In this document: in pieces, positions 16,564 through 25,918 of the stretch
How positions within the stretch are numbered: the first letter of the stretch is position 1
Layout of the letters: every line of letters begins with the position of its first letter
DNA from: an uncultured Myxococcales bacterium
GTDB lineage: Bacteria; Myxococcota_A; Polyangia; Polyangiales; Polyangiaceae
NCBI GenBank assembly: GCA_937872925.1
Contig: CALMUT010000067.1
Location: 1 to 64,000, forward strand
Length of the DNA stretch: 64,000 nt
Direction: 5' to 3'
Notes under the pieces: generated by a model
The model's database searches: none
The model's input: only the letters and a program-made list of their open reading frames with translations
What the model was told of the DNA's origin: nothing
Program-made: the position numbers and the translations under genes

Positions 16564-17958
16564 ATGTCCCCGCTGAAGCGTTTGCTCGACTTCCTTCGAC
16601 TCGCGCTTTCCAGCCACGATTACGACTTCACCGCGGGCAGCCTTGTGCGCGGAGTCCTGTTGCTTTCGGTGCCAATGGTGCTGGAACCGATGATGGAGTC
16701 GCTCTTCATGCTGGCGGACGCCTTCTATGTCGGGCGCCTTGGGCCAGACGCGCTCGCTGTGCTCGGGCTCACCGAGGGCTTGGTGGTGTTGGTATTCACC
16801 GTGGGCATGGGCTTGGGCATCCCGGCGACTGCCATGGTGGCGCAGCGCGTCGGCAAGAAGGACAACGAAGGCGCGGCCCAAGCTGCAGCGCAGGCAAACT
16901 GGGTGGCACTTTTCGTCGCATTGCCCCTCGCACTCTTGGGTGGGTACTTTGCGAGCGAAGCCCTAGCGCTGATGGGCGCGAGCGATGACGTACGTGCCAT
17001 GGGCGTGCCCTACGCCACGATCACCCTGGCCTCGACGCCGATCATCGTCCTGCTGTTCGTAAATGCCGCGGTGCTTCGCGGCTCTGGCGACGCAGCTTCG
17101 GCGCTGTGGGCGCTGTGGCTCGCCAATGGCCTCAATATCGTCTTGGACCCGCTGTTTATTTTTGGGCTGGGTCCGGTGCCGCCCCTCGGCGTCACCGGCG
17201 CCGCGGTAGCAACGCTGCTCGGAAGAAGTGTGGGCGTTGTCTACCTGCTGTGGCGGCTGACTCGCAGCTCGCCGCGGCTGCGGGTGGGTCTGCGGCACTT
17301 CGGCATCCGGCCAGCGCTGCTTCGGGAACTGAGCCGCATGGCCGTCGGCGGCATGGGGCAACTCATCGTGGAGACGAGCAGCTGGGTACTGCTCACGCGC
17401 ATCGTCGCACTCAGCGGCAGCGCGGCTGTAGCGGGCTACACCATCGCGCTGCGGTTGCTCTTATTTGCGCTGCTCCCAGCGTGGGGTTTGAGCGGGGCAG
17501 CCGCCACCTTGGTGGGTCAGAATCTCGGCGCGGGGCACGTGTTGCGCGCGCGGCGCGCCGTGCGCGTGACGGGATTTGCGAACGCCGTGTTCTTGGGGAT
17601 CGTGACGCTCTTTTGCGTGCTGCTGCCCGTGCAGATGGTGCGAGTGTTTACCGACGATCCAGTGGCGATACGCCTCGGCGCCGAGGGAGTGCGAGTCGTC
17701 GGCCTGGGCTACGTCTTTTACGCTTGGGGCATGGTGCTGACGCAGGCCCTGAACGGTTCGGGCGACACACGCACCCCGTTTTTCATCAATCTGGTGTGCT
17801 TCTGGGCCTTCAAGCTGCCGCTGGCGTACTTCCTCTCGACGCAGCTGACTGCAACCCACGGCACGCTTGGAGTGTTCATCGCCATCACCATCGCCTACTG
17901 CCTCAACGCGGTGCTCGCTGGCGTCGCGTTCAAGCGCGCGCAGTGGAGTGCGGCGTGA
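16564..17958 (+). CDS. MATE-family multidrug/sodium antiporter
   Basis: The 464-residue protein has about twelve hydrophobic helices in two related halves, as in MATE exporters. Typical segments are LLLSVPMVLEPMMESLFMLA near the start, ATAMVAQRVGKKD in half one and AATLVGQNLGAGHVLRARRA in half two. Family members expel cationic drugs or metabolites using H+ or Na+ gradients. The gene stands alone after a divergent TerB-like gene, with no adjacent regulator, so the substrate is unknown. Confidence 0.9.
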   Translation: MSPLKRLLDFLRLALSSHDYDFTAGSLVRGVLLLSVPMVLEPMMESLFMLADAFYVGRLGPDALAVLGLTEGLVVLVFTVGMGLGIPATAMVAQRVGKKDNEGAAQAAAQANWVALFVALPLALLGGYFASEALALMGASDDVRAMGVPYATITLASTPIIVLLFVNAAVLRGSGDAASALWALWLANGLNIVLDPLFIFGLGPVPPLGVTGAAVATLLGRSVGVVYLLWRLTRSSPRLRVGLRHFGIRPALLRELSRMAVGGMGQLIVETSSWVLLTRIVALSGSAAVAGYTIALRLLLFALLPAWGLSGAAATLVGQNLGAGHVLRARRAVRVTGFANAVFLGIVTLFCVLLPVQMVRVFTDDPVAIRLGAEGVRVVGLGYVFYAWGMVLTQALNGSGDTRTPFFINLVCFWAFKLPLAYFLSTQLTATHGTLGVFIAITIAYCLNAVLAGVAFKRAQWSAA

Positions 17959-18017
17959 TTCTCGCAACTTGACGGCGATCGTTGCGCGGTGGCGACGAAG
18001 CGGCATGCTTTGGGACC

Positions 18018-18242
18018 ATGCGACTCTGGACGATTCTAGTGTGCGTCGGGACTCTAACCGGGGCGAGTGCCTGCAACGCGCCCGGTTACTCGGTGCCTGG
18101 CGGTAGCCAGTCTCCGGCAGAAAAGAAGCCCACCGGAACGGCTGCCAAGAAAGCACCCGCCGAGAAGAAGGCCGAAGCGGATGACGACGCCCCCGCGCCG
18201 CCGCCAGACCTGCCCGGCTACGCGCCCATCAAGTCCAAGTAG
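18018..18242 (+). CDS. Small Lys/Ala/Pro-rich lipoprotein
   Basis: The ATG at 18018 follows GGGA and gives 74 residues with a lipoprotein signal (ILVCVGTLTGASAC). The mature part is low complexity, rich in K, A, E and P (EKKPTGTAAKKAPAEKK, then DDDAPAPPPDLPGY), and probably spans the periplasm or tethers to the wall. Its stop is three bases from the stop of the convergent P450 gene. No family is recognised. Confidence 0.65.
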   Translation: MRLWTILVCVGTLTGASACNAPGYSVPGGSQSPAEKKPTGTAAKKAPAEKKAEADDDAPAPPPDLPGYAPIKSK

Positions 18243-18245
18243 CCG

Positions 18246-19589
18246 TCACTGTAGCAACATGCGCATGCCGTGGCGCGGCGTCAGCGTGATGCGTGGCAAG
18301 GCTTGTACTTTCTGCCCCGGCGCGACGCGTGCGCGAAAGCGCTGCGCCAATGTCGCCAGAATGATCTTGGCTTCGATCATGGCGAACACTTTGCCGATGC
18401 ACGCACGCGGGCCAGCACCAAAAGGCACGTAAGCGCCGCGGCGGATCTTTGCTTTCGCTTGTGGTGCAAAACGTTCGGGACGAAAGGCGTCTGGCAGGGC
18501 AAACCAGCGAGGATCCCGATGCGCCCAGTAGATCCACAGCGCCAGTTCTGTGCCAGCGGAGACCTGAACGTCTCCCACGGTGGTGTCGCGCTCTGCGCGG
18601 CGCGCCACCATGTACACCGGCGGGTAGAGGCGCATGGACTCTTCGAGCACTTGTTCTGTGAACGTGAGGCGCTGGAGGTCCTCATAGTCCGGAGCGCGCC
18701 CGCCGAGTTCCCGTGACAGCTCCTGGTGCAGCGCGGACTCCACTTCCGGATGCTGCGCAAGCAGGAACCAGGTCCACGTCAGCGCTTGCGAGGTCGTTTC
18801 GTGCCCGGCCAGAAACAGCGTGACCAACTGATCGCGCACTTCCGTTTCGGTGAGCCCTTGGCCGTCACCTTCTTCGTCCACGGCGGCAAGCAGTCGTGCC
18901 AAGAGATCTGTACGCGGCTCGGCCCCCGTAGCGATTTCCGATTTGCGCTCGCGGATCATGCGAAACATGATCGCGTCCAGGGTACCGACGGCATTGTGTA
19001 GTGCTTTGCGGCTCGGCGACGGCATCCAGCTCGGCAGAACGTCCGGGCGAGCAATGGAGTCCTGAAACGCGCTCATTGCACGGTTGACGTCATCGCGATC
19101 GGCGCTCGAATCGTGACTGAAGAGGGTGCGACACACGATATCCAAAGTGAGCCCCATCATCGCGTCACTCATCTCGACGCTGCGCGGGGGCGCGAGTTCA
19201 TCGGCAAGGCGCTCTGCTTCAGCCCTCATTTCGGCGGCGTACTCAACAAGACGCGCCCGCTGGAACGCTGGTTGGATCATGCGACGATGGCGGCGCCACA
19301 CGTCTCCGTCCGAATTCAAGAGTCCGTTGCCAAGAACGCGTCCGAGTTGCTCGAAAGCGGTGTGCTGCTTGGAGAAATCAGCGGCCTTCTCCACAAGCAC
19401 CTCGTACAAATGATCCGGGTGGCGCAGCACTAAAAGGCCCGGTGCGTGGGTCACGAAGTACATGTCGCCGTAGCGACGAAAGCGCTTGCCCACGAAGTTC
19501 AGGGGCTGCGTCGCGAATCCCAGGAGCATCTGCGCGCGCCCCAAAGCGCCGGGCATAGGGCCTGGGACCTCGTGCAGGTGTCGCGTCAT
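18246..19589 (-). CDS. Cytochrome P450
   Basis: This 447-residue protein has all core P450 motifs: I-helix LFLAGHETTSQAL, ExxR in EESMRLYPP, the PERF-like PERFAP segment, and heme loop FGAGPRACIG with the thiolate Cys at about 396. The sequence is closest in feel to bacterial CYP110/CYP102-like fatty-acid or terpene hydroxylases. It needs a ferredoxin and reductase, none of which is nearby. Its ATG immediately follows the TGA of the upstream gene (TGAATG), which suggests translational coupling to the DUF4349-like barrel protein. The substrate is unknown. Confidence 0.93.
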   Translation of the reverse strand: MTRHLHEVPGPMPGALGRAQMLLGFATQPLNFVGKRFRRYGDMYFVTHAPGLLVLRHPDHLYEVLVEKAADFSKQHTAFEQLGRVLGNGLLNSDGDVWRRHRRMIQPAFQRARLVEYAAEMRAEAERLADELAPPRSVEMSDAMMGLTLDIVCRTLFSHDSSADRDDVNRAMSAFQDSIARPDVLPSWMPSPSRKALHNAVGTLDAIMFRMIRERKSEIATGAEPRTDLLARLLAAVDEEGDGQGLTETEVRDQLVTLFLAGHETTSQALTWTWFLLAQHPEVESALHQELSRELGGRAPDYEDLQRLTFTEQVLEESMRLYPPVYMVARRAERDTTVGDVQVSAGTELALWIYWAHRDPRWFALPDAFRPERFAPQAKAKIRRGAYVPFGAGPRACIGKVFAMIEAKIILATLAQRFRARVAPGQKVQALPRITLTPRHGMRMLLQ

Positions 19590-20861
19590 TCAGATCCGTC
19601 CGGAGAAGTCAGAGATGTGCCCGGCATAGCCCAGACTCACGATAAACGCCTGAGCGCCCATGAGCTCACGATACTCGAAGCCGACTTCGAGCCCGTCGCG
19701 GGCTTCGCTGTAACCGCCTTCCCGATCGCGTTCGGAGATCACGACGTGCAGCGCGCCGGAGAGTTCGTCGCCAAAGGGTGCGAGTTCCGAGCCCTGCTTG
19801 CGATCCTCGGACGCGACCACCCATCCGTCGCGCAGGGTCAATTTGGTTGCGAGTAGGCGGCTCATGTCCCAGCTGACGTTCAATTCGATAGGGAATGTGA
19901 CACCGAAAGGCACTGTGCTGGTGACGCCCTCTATACCGGGGCCGCTCGCCACCCCAATGCCAAGACGTTCACCGATGGGCACGCCCGCTCCGAGCATCAG
20001 CTGCAGCTCGTACGCAAGGCCGCTGCCTCCACCCAGTGCGGCGTCCACCCCGCCGAAAATTCCGACGGGGGTGGCCTCCCCGAGCACGCGCATGTTCAGC
20101 GCAGCCTGGGCCACGTTGAGGTTCTTTGGAAGCTCGCCGGCTTGGTCCGCGTGCATGCCCTCGAGACGAAAGGCACCGTCCAGGTAGTTGCGCAGCTCGC
20201 GACGCTCCCGCTCCTCCACTGAAGACGGATCATTCAACGCTTGGGGCCCGATCGTCTCAAGCCAAGGGATGGGCAAGCGCGCGGGTTCGATGCGCTCACC
20301 CTCGGGAGCATCCAGCTGCACGCGGATCCGCGTGGCCACCGACCGCTGCTCCAACTCCCGGACGCGGATTTCACTGAACTCGACACTCTCCTCGGCCGCG
20401 CGCCGCGCGCGCTCCAACTCCAGGCCGTCTTTCACATTCGTTGCCCCAAGCCGCCGCATGCGCTCTTCACTGGCACGGGCGACACGCAGCGCGGCGCGCG
20501 CCTGTTCGAGCTGCCCGCTGAGGTCCGACGTGGACGTGCGCTGATCCCGCACCTCGCCGAGGGACTTGATGTGACGCAGGGCAGCGGATTCTTTTTCCGG
20601 CGCGACGTCGAGTTCAACCCAACGCTCGGTCTCTCGCACGAGGCGCCCGAACCGCCCCGCGTCGCGCACGATCCCTTGGCGGGCGGCATGGGCGCTCTCA
20701 ACGGACAAGCGCACGCTCACTGTCCTTGCTAGGGCCGGGCTGGCGACGGTCAGCGCTTGCGGCTCTGCCAATGCCGGTGCGCTAGCGCAAAGCCACGAGA
20801 CCAGAACTAGCAGGAGACAGCCACGCGCCACGGCTTGTTCGTAGCATGAAAGGGCCGCCAC
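19590..20861 (-). CDS. Exported DUF4349-like protein with C-terminal beta-rich domain
   Basis: This 423-residue protein has a signal peptide (GCLLLVLVSWLCASAPALA). Residues about 45-200 resemble DUF4349: a ferredoxin-like half, a coiled-coil (QLEQARAALRVARASEERMR) and RELEQRSVATRIRVQLDAPE. The last 200 residues are strand-rich with many Gly and end in aromatic/charged strands like an outer membrane barrel (FEYRELMGAQAFIVSLGY). DUF4349 proteins are usually membrane lipoproteins of unknown function. The stop abuts the P450 start. The start (GTG at 20861) is uncertain, with another GTG ten codons in. Confidence 0.7.
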   Translation of the reverse strand: MAALSCYEQAVARGCLLLVLVSWLCASAPALAEPQALTVASPALARTVSVRLSVESAHAARQGIVRDAGRFGRLVRETERWVELDVAPEKESAALRHIKSLGEVRDQRTSTSDLSGQLEQARAALRVARASEERMRRLGATNVKDGLELERARRAAEESVEFSEIRVRELEQRSVATRIRVQLDAPEGERIEPARLPIPWLETIGPQALNDPSSVEERERRELRNYLDGAFRLEGMHADQAGELPKNLNVAQAALNMRVLGEATPVGIFGGVDAALGGGSGLAYELQLMLGAGVPIGERLGIGVASGPGIEGVTSTVPFGVTFPIELNVSWDMSRLLATKLTLRDGWVVASEDRKQGSELAPFGDELSGALHVVISERDREGGYSEARDGLEVGFEYRELMGAQAFIVSLGYAGHISDFSGRI

Positions 20862-20945
20862 GCGTGGTCCTGCTCATCCTTTGCTCAGCGGTAGCGCCCG
20901 GGACGCACGGCATGTCGAAGCGACGTTAAATGCTACGCTGCGGCC

Positions 20946-22340
20946 ATGAACTCAGTGCTGCGGCGTGTCCCAGTGGTCCTTGCTTCCGCAGCGCTGCTTG
21001 CGAGCTGCGGGGATTCGGACGAGTCACCCAAGAAGCCCACCTTCCAACCGAGCAGCGTGGTCACCACGCCACGGGCGCCCAATGCGCGAGGCTTCCTGGA
21101 CCGCCGCGGCTTGATCCACGCGCATAGCGTGTACTCACATGACGCTTGCGACGGAGAGCCGCGGGACCCGACCACCGACGCCATCAACGCTCCCTGCCTA
21201 GACGACTTCCGCCGTGGCGTTTGCCAAACGAAGCACGACTTCGTCATGCTCACGGACCACGGCGAGAGCTTTTCGCGCACGGAGTTCCCTGATGTGCTCC
21301 TTTACGACAGCAGCCGAGGCGACACGCTGATCGAGCGCGGAGGCGGACCTGTGGCCAACTGGCTGGCGTGCCCCGACCAAGAGCCCGCATTAGTGCTGGC
21401 CGGGACGGAAAACAAAACCATGCCCGTCGGCCTGGAGGGACACGTTGCTCCAACGGAAGCCGAACGCGACGCCGTCTACGGCCAGAAGACCCCAGAGGCG
21501 ATTCAGAAAGCCCAAGCGCAAGGCGCCGTCACGTTGTTGCAGCACACGGAAGACTGGACCGTGGACGAGCTGTCAACGCTTCCCATCGATGGCTTCGAAA
21601 TGTTCAACCTGCATGCCAATACGTTCTTGGCCTTCGGGGCCGTGTTGGAGTTGGCGGGCAAGTTGACCCAGCCGGAGCTAGTGCCGCATTCGGATCTCGT
21701 CATGCTGCCGATCGTGAGTGAAGACGAGGCTTATCTGAGTCGGTGGGGCAGTGTTTTGGCTCGGGGGGTCAAGCGTGTCGGGACCATGGGCACGGACTGC
21801 CATCGCAACACCTTCCCCGGGCTGTTGCCCGACGGCGAGCGTATCGACAGTTACCGGCGCATGATGATTTGGTTCTCGAACCATCTCTTGGTCCAGCCCA
21901 GCGCGGATGGAGGCTTCGATGACCGCGGACTGAAAGACGCCCTACGCGCGGGTCGGCTATACGGCGTCTTCGAGTTTCTGGGCTATCCGGACGGTTTCGA
22001 CTTCTTCGCAAAGAGCGGCGGCACGACGCACGAAATGGGCGCAGAGCTGAAGCTGTCCGACGGAGTGATGCTGACCGCCAAGGCACCCAAGGTGTTGGGA
22101 GTCTCGAGCGCAGACAAACAGCCCGAAATCCGCACGGTGATCTGGCGCGCCAAAGACGGAGGCTGGGACGAGGTTGCTAGCGGCACGGACACGGCAAGTC
22201 TTGACGTTGATCAGCCCGGCGCCTACCGCGTGGAGGTGCGCATGAAGCCCTGGCACCTAGAGCGCCATCTTTCGAGCTACGCGGAGCTGGCGAAAAAAGA
22301 GGTCGTGTGGATCTACGCCAACCCGATCTACGTCCGTTGA
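20946..22340 (+). CDS. PHP-domain lipoprotein, putative metallo-phosphoesterase
   Basis: This 464-residue protein has a lipoprotein signal (LASAALLASC). It carries PHP metal-binding motifs: GLIHAHSVYSHDAC (motif 1 H-x-H), MLTDHGES (motif 2), LLQHTEDW, and MGTDCHRN (late D-x-H). Residues about 360-464 form a separate beta-sandwich-like part. PHP enzymes hydrolyse phosphoesters with two or three metals; an exported lipoprotein form is common in myxobacteria and its substrate is unknown. The next gene, arfB, starts 16 bp downstream. Confidence 0.8.
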   Translation: MNSVLRRVPVVLASAALLASCGDSDESPKKPTFQPSSVVTTPRAPNARGFLDRRGLIHAHSVYSHDACDGEPRDPTTDAINAPCLDDFRRGVCQTKHDFVMLTDHGESFSRTEFPDVLLYDSSRGDTLIERGGGPVANWLACPDQEPALVLAGTENKTMPVGLEGHVAPTEAERDAVYGQKTPEAIQKAQAQGAVTLLQHTEDWTVDELSTLPIDGFEMFNLHANTFLAFGAVLELAGKLTQPELVPHSDLVMLPIVSEDEAYLSRWGSVLARGVKRVGTMGTDCHRNTFPGLLPDGERIDSYRRMMIWFSNHLLVQPSADGGFDDRGLKDALRAGRLYGVFEFLGYPDGFDFFAKSGGTTHEMGAELKLSDGVMLTAKAPKVLGVSSADKQPEIRTVIWRAKDGGWDEVASGTDTASLDVDQPGAYRVEVRMKPWHLERHLSSYAELAKKEVVWIYANPIYVR

Positions 22341-22355
22341 AGCGGGAGCGAATCG

Positions 22356-22778
22356 ATGAGTGAGGATCTGGAGATCCGCCCCGGCGTTGTCATCCCGGCC
22401 CGGGACCTAAGCTTTCGCGCGCTCCGGGCTTCTGGCCCCGGCGGGCAGAACGTCAACAAAGTCAGCTCCAAGGTGGAGCTGAGCTTCGACCTGAACGCCA
22501 ACACCAGTCTGCGCCCGGAGGTCAAAGCCCGCCTGCGTCGGCAGAACCCCAGCCGCCTGTCGAGCGACGGTGCGCTCGTCATCACCTGCCAAACCACTCG
22601 CAGCCAGCAGCAGAACCTCGAAGAGGCTCGGGGCATTCTCAGCGCGCTCGTCATCACGGCGCTGACGGTGCCAAAGCGTCGCAAACCCACGAAACCGTCC
22701 CGAGCTGCGAAAAGGCGGCGGCTCGACGACAAGCGCAAACAGAGCGATAAGAAGCGCGAGCGCCGCCTCAAAGATTGA
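22356..22778 (+). CDS. arfB: Ribosome-rescue peptidyl-tRNA hydrolase ArfB (YaeJ)
   Basis: The 140-residue protein has the class-I release-factor-like domain with the GGQ motif in SGPGGQNVNKVSSKVEL and a basic C-terminal tail (KRRKPTKPSRAAKRRR and KKRERRLKD). This size and tail are typical of ArfB, whose tail enters the empty mRNA channel of stalled ribosomes while GGQ hydrolyses peptidyl-tRNA. It lacks the stop-codon-reading domains of RF1/RF2. A GGGAG ribosome binding site precedes the ATG. It closely follows the PHP gene and may be cotranscribed. Confidence 0.93.
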   Translation: MSEDLEIRPGVVIPARDLSFRALRASGPGGQNVNKVSSKVELSFDLNANTSLRPEVKARLRRQNPSRLSSDGALVITCQTTRSQQQNLEEARGILSALVITALTVPKRRKPTKPSRAAKRRRLDDKRKQSDKKRERRLKD

Positions 22779-22896
22779 TCAGACTCCGCTCAGGGTTTGC
22801 TCAGGGATTGATAGGGCAAAAGCGGACTTGATCGCTGGCATCTCTCCCCTGGGCGATGCATTCTACGAGTCGACACTTTGCCCCAAGGAGCCGCAA

Positions 22897-24120
22897 ATGA
22901 TTCGAGTCCTCGCACGCACCGCACTTCCCCTTGGTTTGATTGCGTTGATGCCCATGAGCTGCGGAGGCGATGACAGCCGCACCTTCGTCGAAGACACCGG
23001 AGGCACGGGAGGCACCGCGGGGGGCAGCGCCGGAACCGCAGGCACAGGCGGAACCAGTGGCAGCGGCGGCAGCAGCGGCGCAGACGCCAGCGCGGGCACG
23101 GGCGGCGGAGACGCGGGCAAGACGTGCTCGGGGGCGTCGGACTGCGACGACGGGCTGGCCTGCAATGGCGTCGAGACCTGTGAAGGCAATCTATGCAAAG
23201 CCGGCACCAATCTGAAAGACGGCACAGCGTGCGATCTCAGCATCGACGGCGGCGTGGGCGACTCGGGCATCACCTTCAGCTGCGTCTCCGGTGAGTGCCG
23301 CGCCGTTTGCAAAGACGATACAGACTGCGACGACAACGACGTGTGCACGGGCAAAGAGATATGCAACCCGACTACAAAGACCTGCCAGAGCGGCACGCCC
23401 CTTGACTGTGACGACACGAATGACTGCACCACGAACGAGTGCGACGCGGTGAAAGGTTGCTACAACCCGCTGATCGACCAAGACAAGGATGGCCACGCGG
23501 CCACGAGCCTGGGTAGCTGCGGGGACGACTGCAACGACAACGAGAAGACCATCTACAAGGGCGCCCCGGAGTTGTGTGACGGCAAAGACAACGACTGCGA
23601 CGGCAAGGTGGATGGTTCAGAGCCCACTTGGTACGCGGATTGTGACAAGGACGGCTTCGCCCCTGCAGGCGCCACGGCCATCAAGGTCTGCACGAAACCG
23701 ACAACGCCGCCAACCAGCTGTAGCGGTGGCGGCTGGACCGAAAAAGCCCCTGGCCCAGGCACGACGGACTGCTTCGACACCAACGCCGCCGTGCACCCGA
23801 TGACCGCGGCCGAAAGCAATGCGGCCTGGACGAGCAGCGCCATCCCTGGTGCAACCACGGCCGTGGACTTTGACTACAACTGCGATGGCACCGAGGAAAA
23901 GCGCTTTACCAAGAGCTTCGTCCCCACGAACTCCTCATGCGCAAACGTGGTCTCTCCCCCGGGCTGCACCGGGCTCTGCGCACTGGTCTGCACCGGTGCT
24001 GCGGGCTATTCAGGAGCAGTGCCCGCCTGCGGTGACACCGGCACCTACTCGAGCTGTGCCAAGCAGATCCTGGGCTGCAAGCGCGTGATCACCACTGCGA
24101 AAGCTCAAGAATGCCGCTGA
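22897..24120 (+). CDS. Cys-rich lipoprotein with MopE-type metal-binding motif
   Basis: The ATG at 22897 has a strong AAGGAG six bases upstream. The 407-residue product has a lipoprotein signal (PLGLIALMPMSC), a Gly/Thr/Ser-rich linker (GGTGGTAGGSAGTAGTGG), then about 20 Cys in EGF-like spacing (SDCDDGLACNGVETC, DTDCDDNDVCTGKEIC). At about 200-260 it carries the MopE-type signature DDCNDNEKTIYKGAPELC followed by CDGKDNDCDGKVD, associated with copper or calcium binding. It is surface-exposed or periplasmic. A precise function is not known. Confidence 0.8.
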   Translation: MIRVLARTALPLGLIALMPMSCGGDDSRTFVEDTGGTGGTAGGSAGTAGTGGTSGSGGSSGADASAGTGGGDAGKTCSGASDCDDGLACNGVETCEGNLCKAGTNLKDGTACDLSIDGGVGDSGITFSCVSGECRAVCKDDTDCDDNDVCTGKEICNPTTKTCQSGTPLDCDDTNDCTTNECDAVKGCYNPLIDQDKDGHAATSLGSCGDDCNDNEKTIYKGAPELCDGKDNDCDGKVDGSEPTWYADCDKDGFAPAGATAIKVCTKPTTPPTSCSGGGWTEKAPGPGTTDCFDTNAAVHPMTAAESNAAWTSSAIPGATTAVDFDYNCDGTEEKRFTKSFVPTNSSCANVVSPPGCTGLCALVCTGAAGYSGAVPACGDTGTYSSCAKQILGCKRVITTAKAQECR

Positions 24121-24154
24121 ACCCCTGCTTGCATGTGAGTGCGGCGTAGTCAGC

Positions 24155-24994
24155 TCATGACGGCAGCGCCGCGTGGGGTTCCACGCGGCGCATGCAATGC
24201 ACGCAGCGCGATGCTTCCGGATGGATGCGCCCAGTGCAGTGCGGGCACGGCACGCGCTCGGGTTCCGCGTCTGAAACGATCCGTGACGCCGCGTCCGAAA
24301 TACGGACTTCGCTCGCCGTGCTCGTAGACTCCGACGCGGCGCCGCCAGATTCCGACGCGGCGCCGCCAGACTCCGCCAGCAGCGAGTGGTCGCCGTTTTC
24401 GCGCGCGTCCTTCGCCGCGTCATCCGTCTCGGACACCTGCTGCTCGGTTGTGATGGCAATGGCTTGCACGCGACTGGCCGCTTCGGCGGTCCAGGGCTCG
24501 GGGATGGTGCTTGTCGGCCCACTCAAGAATGCGTTGGCCTGTGACGCGCTGGGTTCCTCGTTTGGGTACGCATCCGGCGCAGACGACCCGGTGTCCGGCA
24601 GACTGGAACCGACTGCTGGCGGCCCGTCGGCCACAGGCGCAGCCACTAGCGACGCTTCGCTGCCCGCGGGTTGCGCCGCAGTTGCCCGCGCCGCGCGCGC
24701 CTTCTTTGGACGGGCCAGCGCGTCGAGCTTCGCTTCGACGTCCAGAATGCTTGGCAGGAAGCGTGCAACGGCACTGTGGAACATGCCGCTGCCCCACACC
24801 AGCGCGCCGAACAAGAGCACCGCCAGAGAGATCAGGCTGAATCCGATGCGATCGTCCGAGCGGCGCAGATTCAGAGCGACCAGGACGCCGAGGATGGATC
24901 CAACCATCACCGTAGCGCCGATGATGCGCACCACCAGTCCCGCAGTCTTCAGTTTGCGCGCATAGCGCAGGCGTTCGTCATTCGGGTCGACCAT
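24155..24994 (-). CDS. Two-helix membrane protein with C-terminal zinc ribbon
   Basis: The ATG at 24994 gives 279 residues. Two membrane helices lie at about 18-40 and 50-72 (VVRIIGATVMVGSILGVLVA; ISLAVLLFGALVWGSGMF). A long Ala/Ser/Glu/Pro-rich linker follows, including repeats of ESGGAAS. It ends in a zinc ribbon, CPHCTGRIHPEASRCVHC. The order helices-then-ribbon places the ribbon in the cytosol or at the membrane surface. The gene is divergent from a Cys-rich lipoprotein. No named function. Confidence 0.65.
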   Translation of the reverse strand: MVDPNDERLRYARKLKTAGLVVRIIGATVMVGSILGVLVALNLRRSDDRIGFSLISLAVLLFGALVWGSGMFHSAVARFLPSILDVEAKLDALARPKKARAARATAAQPAGSEASLVAAPVADGPPAVGSSLPDTGSSAPDAYPNEEPSASQANAFLSGPTSTIPEPWTAEAASRVQAIAITTEQQVSETDDAAKDARENGDHSLLAESGGAASESGGAASESTSTASEVRISDAASRIVSDAEPERVPCPHCTGRIHPEASRCVHCMRRVEPHAALPS

Positions 24995-25158
24995 GGCTGT
25001 CCGGGCGGAGGAGCGGCGGGGCTTCAGGCTAACACCGCCAGACCGAGCGTGGGGCACGTGGGGAGCGACCCCCGACTGAGATGCTGGCAGCCATGGCGAA
25101 GGTTCCGTCCACTGCGGGCACTCACAAAGGTCTGGCTGGCGTGGCAAGGAGTAAGCGC

Positions 25159-25860
25159 GTGAAAAGAATCATATTTCCATGGTTGGCCCTCGCGTGCCTG
25201 ATCGCTGCGTGCAGCGGCAGCACCGAGGATGGGGGCAGCTCCGGTGGGGCGGCAGGCGTGGGCAACAGCGCGGGAGCGGCGGCCGCAGGCGGTTCCGCAG
25301 GCAGCGGCGCCGCTGCGGGGAGCTCCGGGGCGCCCGCGGGCGGCAACGCCGGCACGAGCAGCGGCGGTAGCGCAGGAGCATCGGGCGGCAGCGCCGGAGC
25401 GTCGAGCGGAGGCAGCGCAGGAGTCGGTGGCGCGGGCGGCGCGAGTACCGGCGGCACGGGCGGCGCGAGTACCGGCGGCACGGGCGGCGCGCCCACGCCA
25501 TGCGTTGGCGGCTGCGAGTGCAACGGACAGAACTGCAACTACGAGTGTGGCGCCGGCTGCACTGACATCAAGTGCAGCGCCGCCACGTGCAGCGCTGACT
25601 GCAAACCGGGCAAGTGTAATCTCGATTGCGACGTGCAGAGCACGTGCAACTTCGGGTGCAGCGGGGGCGGATGCGCCTTTGATTGTGACGTAGCGTCCAA
25701 CTGCACGCTGAACTGCCAGGGCGGCGGCTGCGACGTCACCTGCGACGCCGGGTCCACCTGCAACGTGGTCTGCGGCGGCAGCGCGCCGTGCACCGTTACC
25801 TGCGAAGCCGGCGGAAAGCTCGCAAGCTGCAGCGGCAACTGCATCAAGAAGGGATGCTAG
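25159..25860 (+). CDS. Cys-rich lipoprotein with 19-residue repeats
   Basis: The start is a GTG at 25159 preceded by AAGGAG with 8-base spacing. It gives 233 residues with lipoprotein signal FPWLALACLIAAC. Residues about 25-115 are Gly/Ala/Ser low complexity (GGSAGASGGSAGASSGGSAG). The C-terminal 115 residues contain about 28 Cys. From CNLDCDVQSTCNFGCSGGG on, they follow a period of 19 residues (C-x3-C-x5-C-x3-C-x4) for three and a half turns. I do not recognise this repeat. It may be a small disulfide-ladder solenoid exposed on the cell surface. Confidence 0.75.
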   Translation: MKRIIFPWLALACLIAACSGSTEDGGSSGGAAGVGNSAGAAAAGGSAGSGAAAGSSGAPAGGNAGTSSGGSAGASGGSAGASSGGSAGVGGAGGASTGGTGGASTGGTGGAPTPCVGGCECNGQNCNYECGAGCTDIKCSAATCSADCKPGKCNLDCDVQSTCNFGCSGGGCAFDCDVASNCTLNCQGGGCDVTCDAGSTCNVVCGGSAPCTVTCEAGGKLASCSGNCIKKGC

Positions 25861-25918
25861 GCGAAGTGCATTCCGCTGGCGTGCCCCAGTCGCCGCGCAC
25901 TGATAAGCTGGGAGTCCC

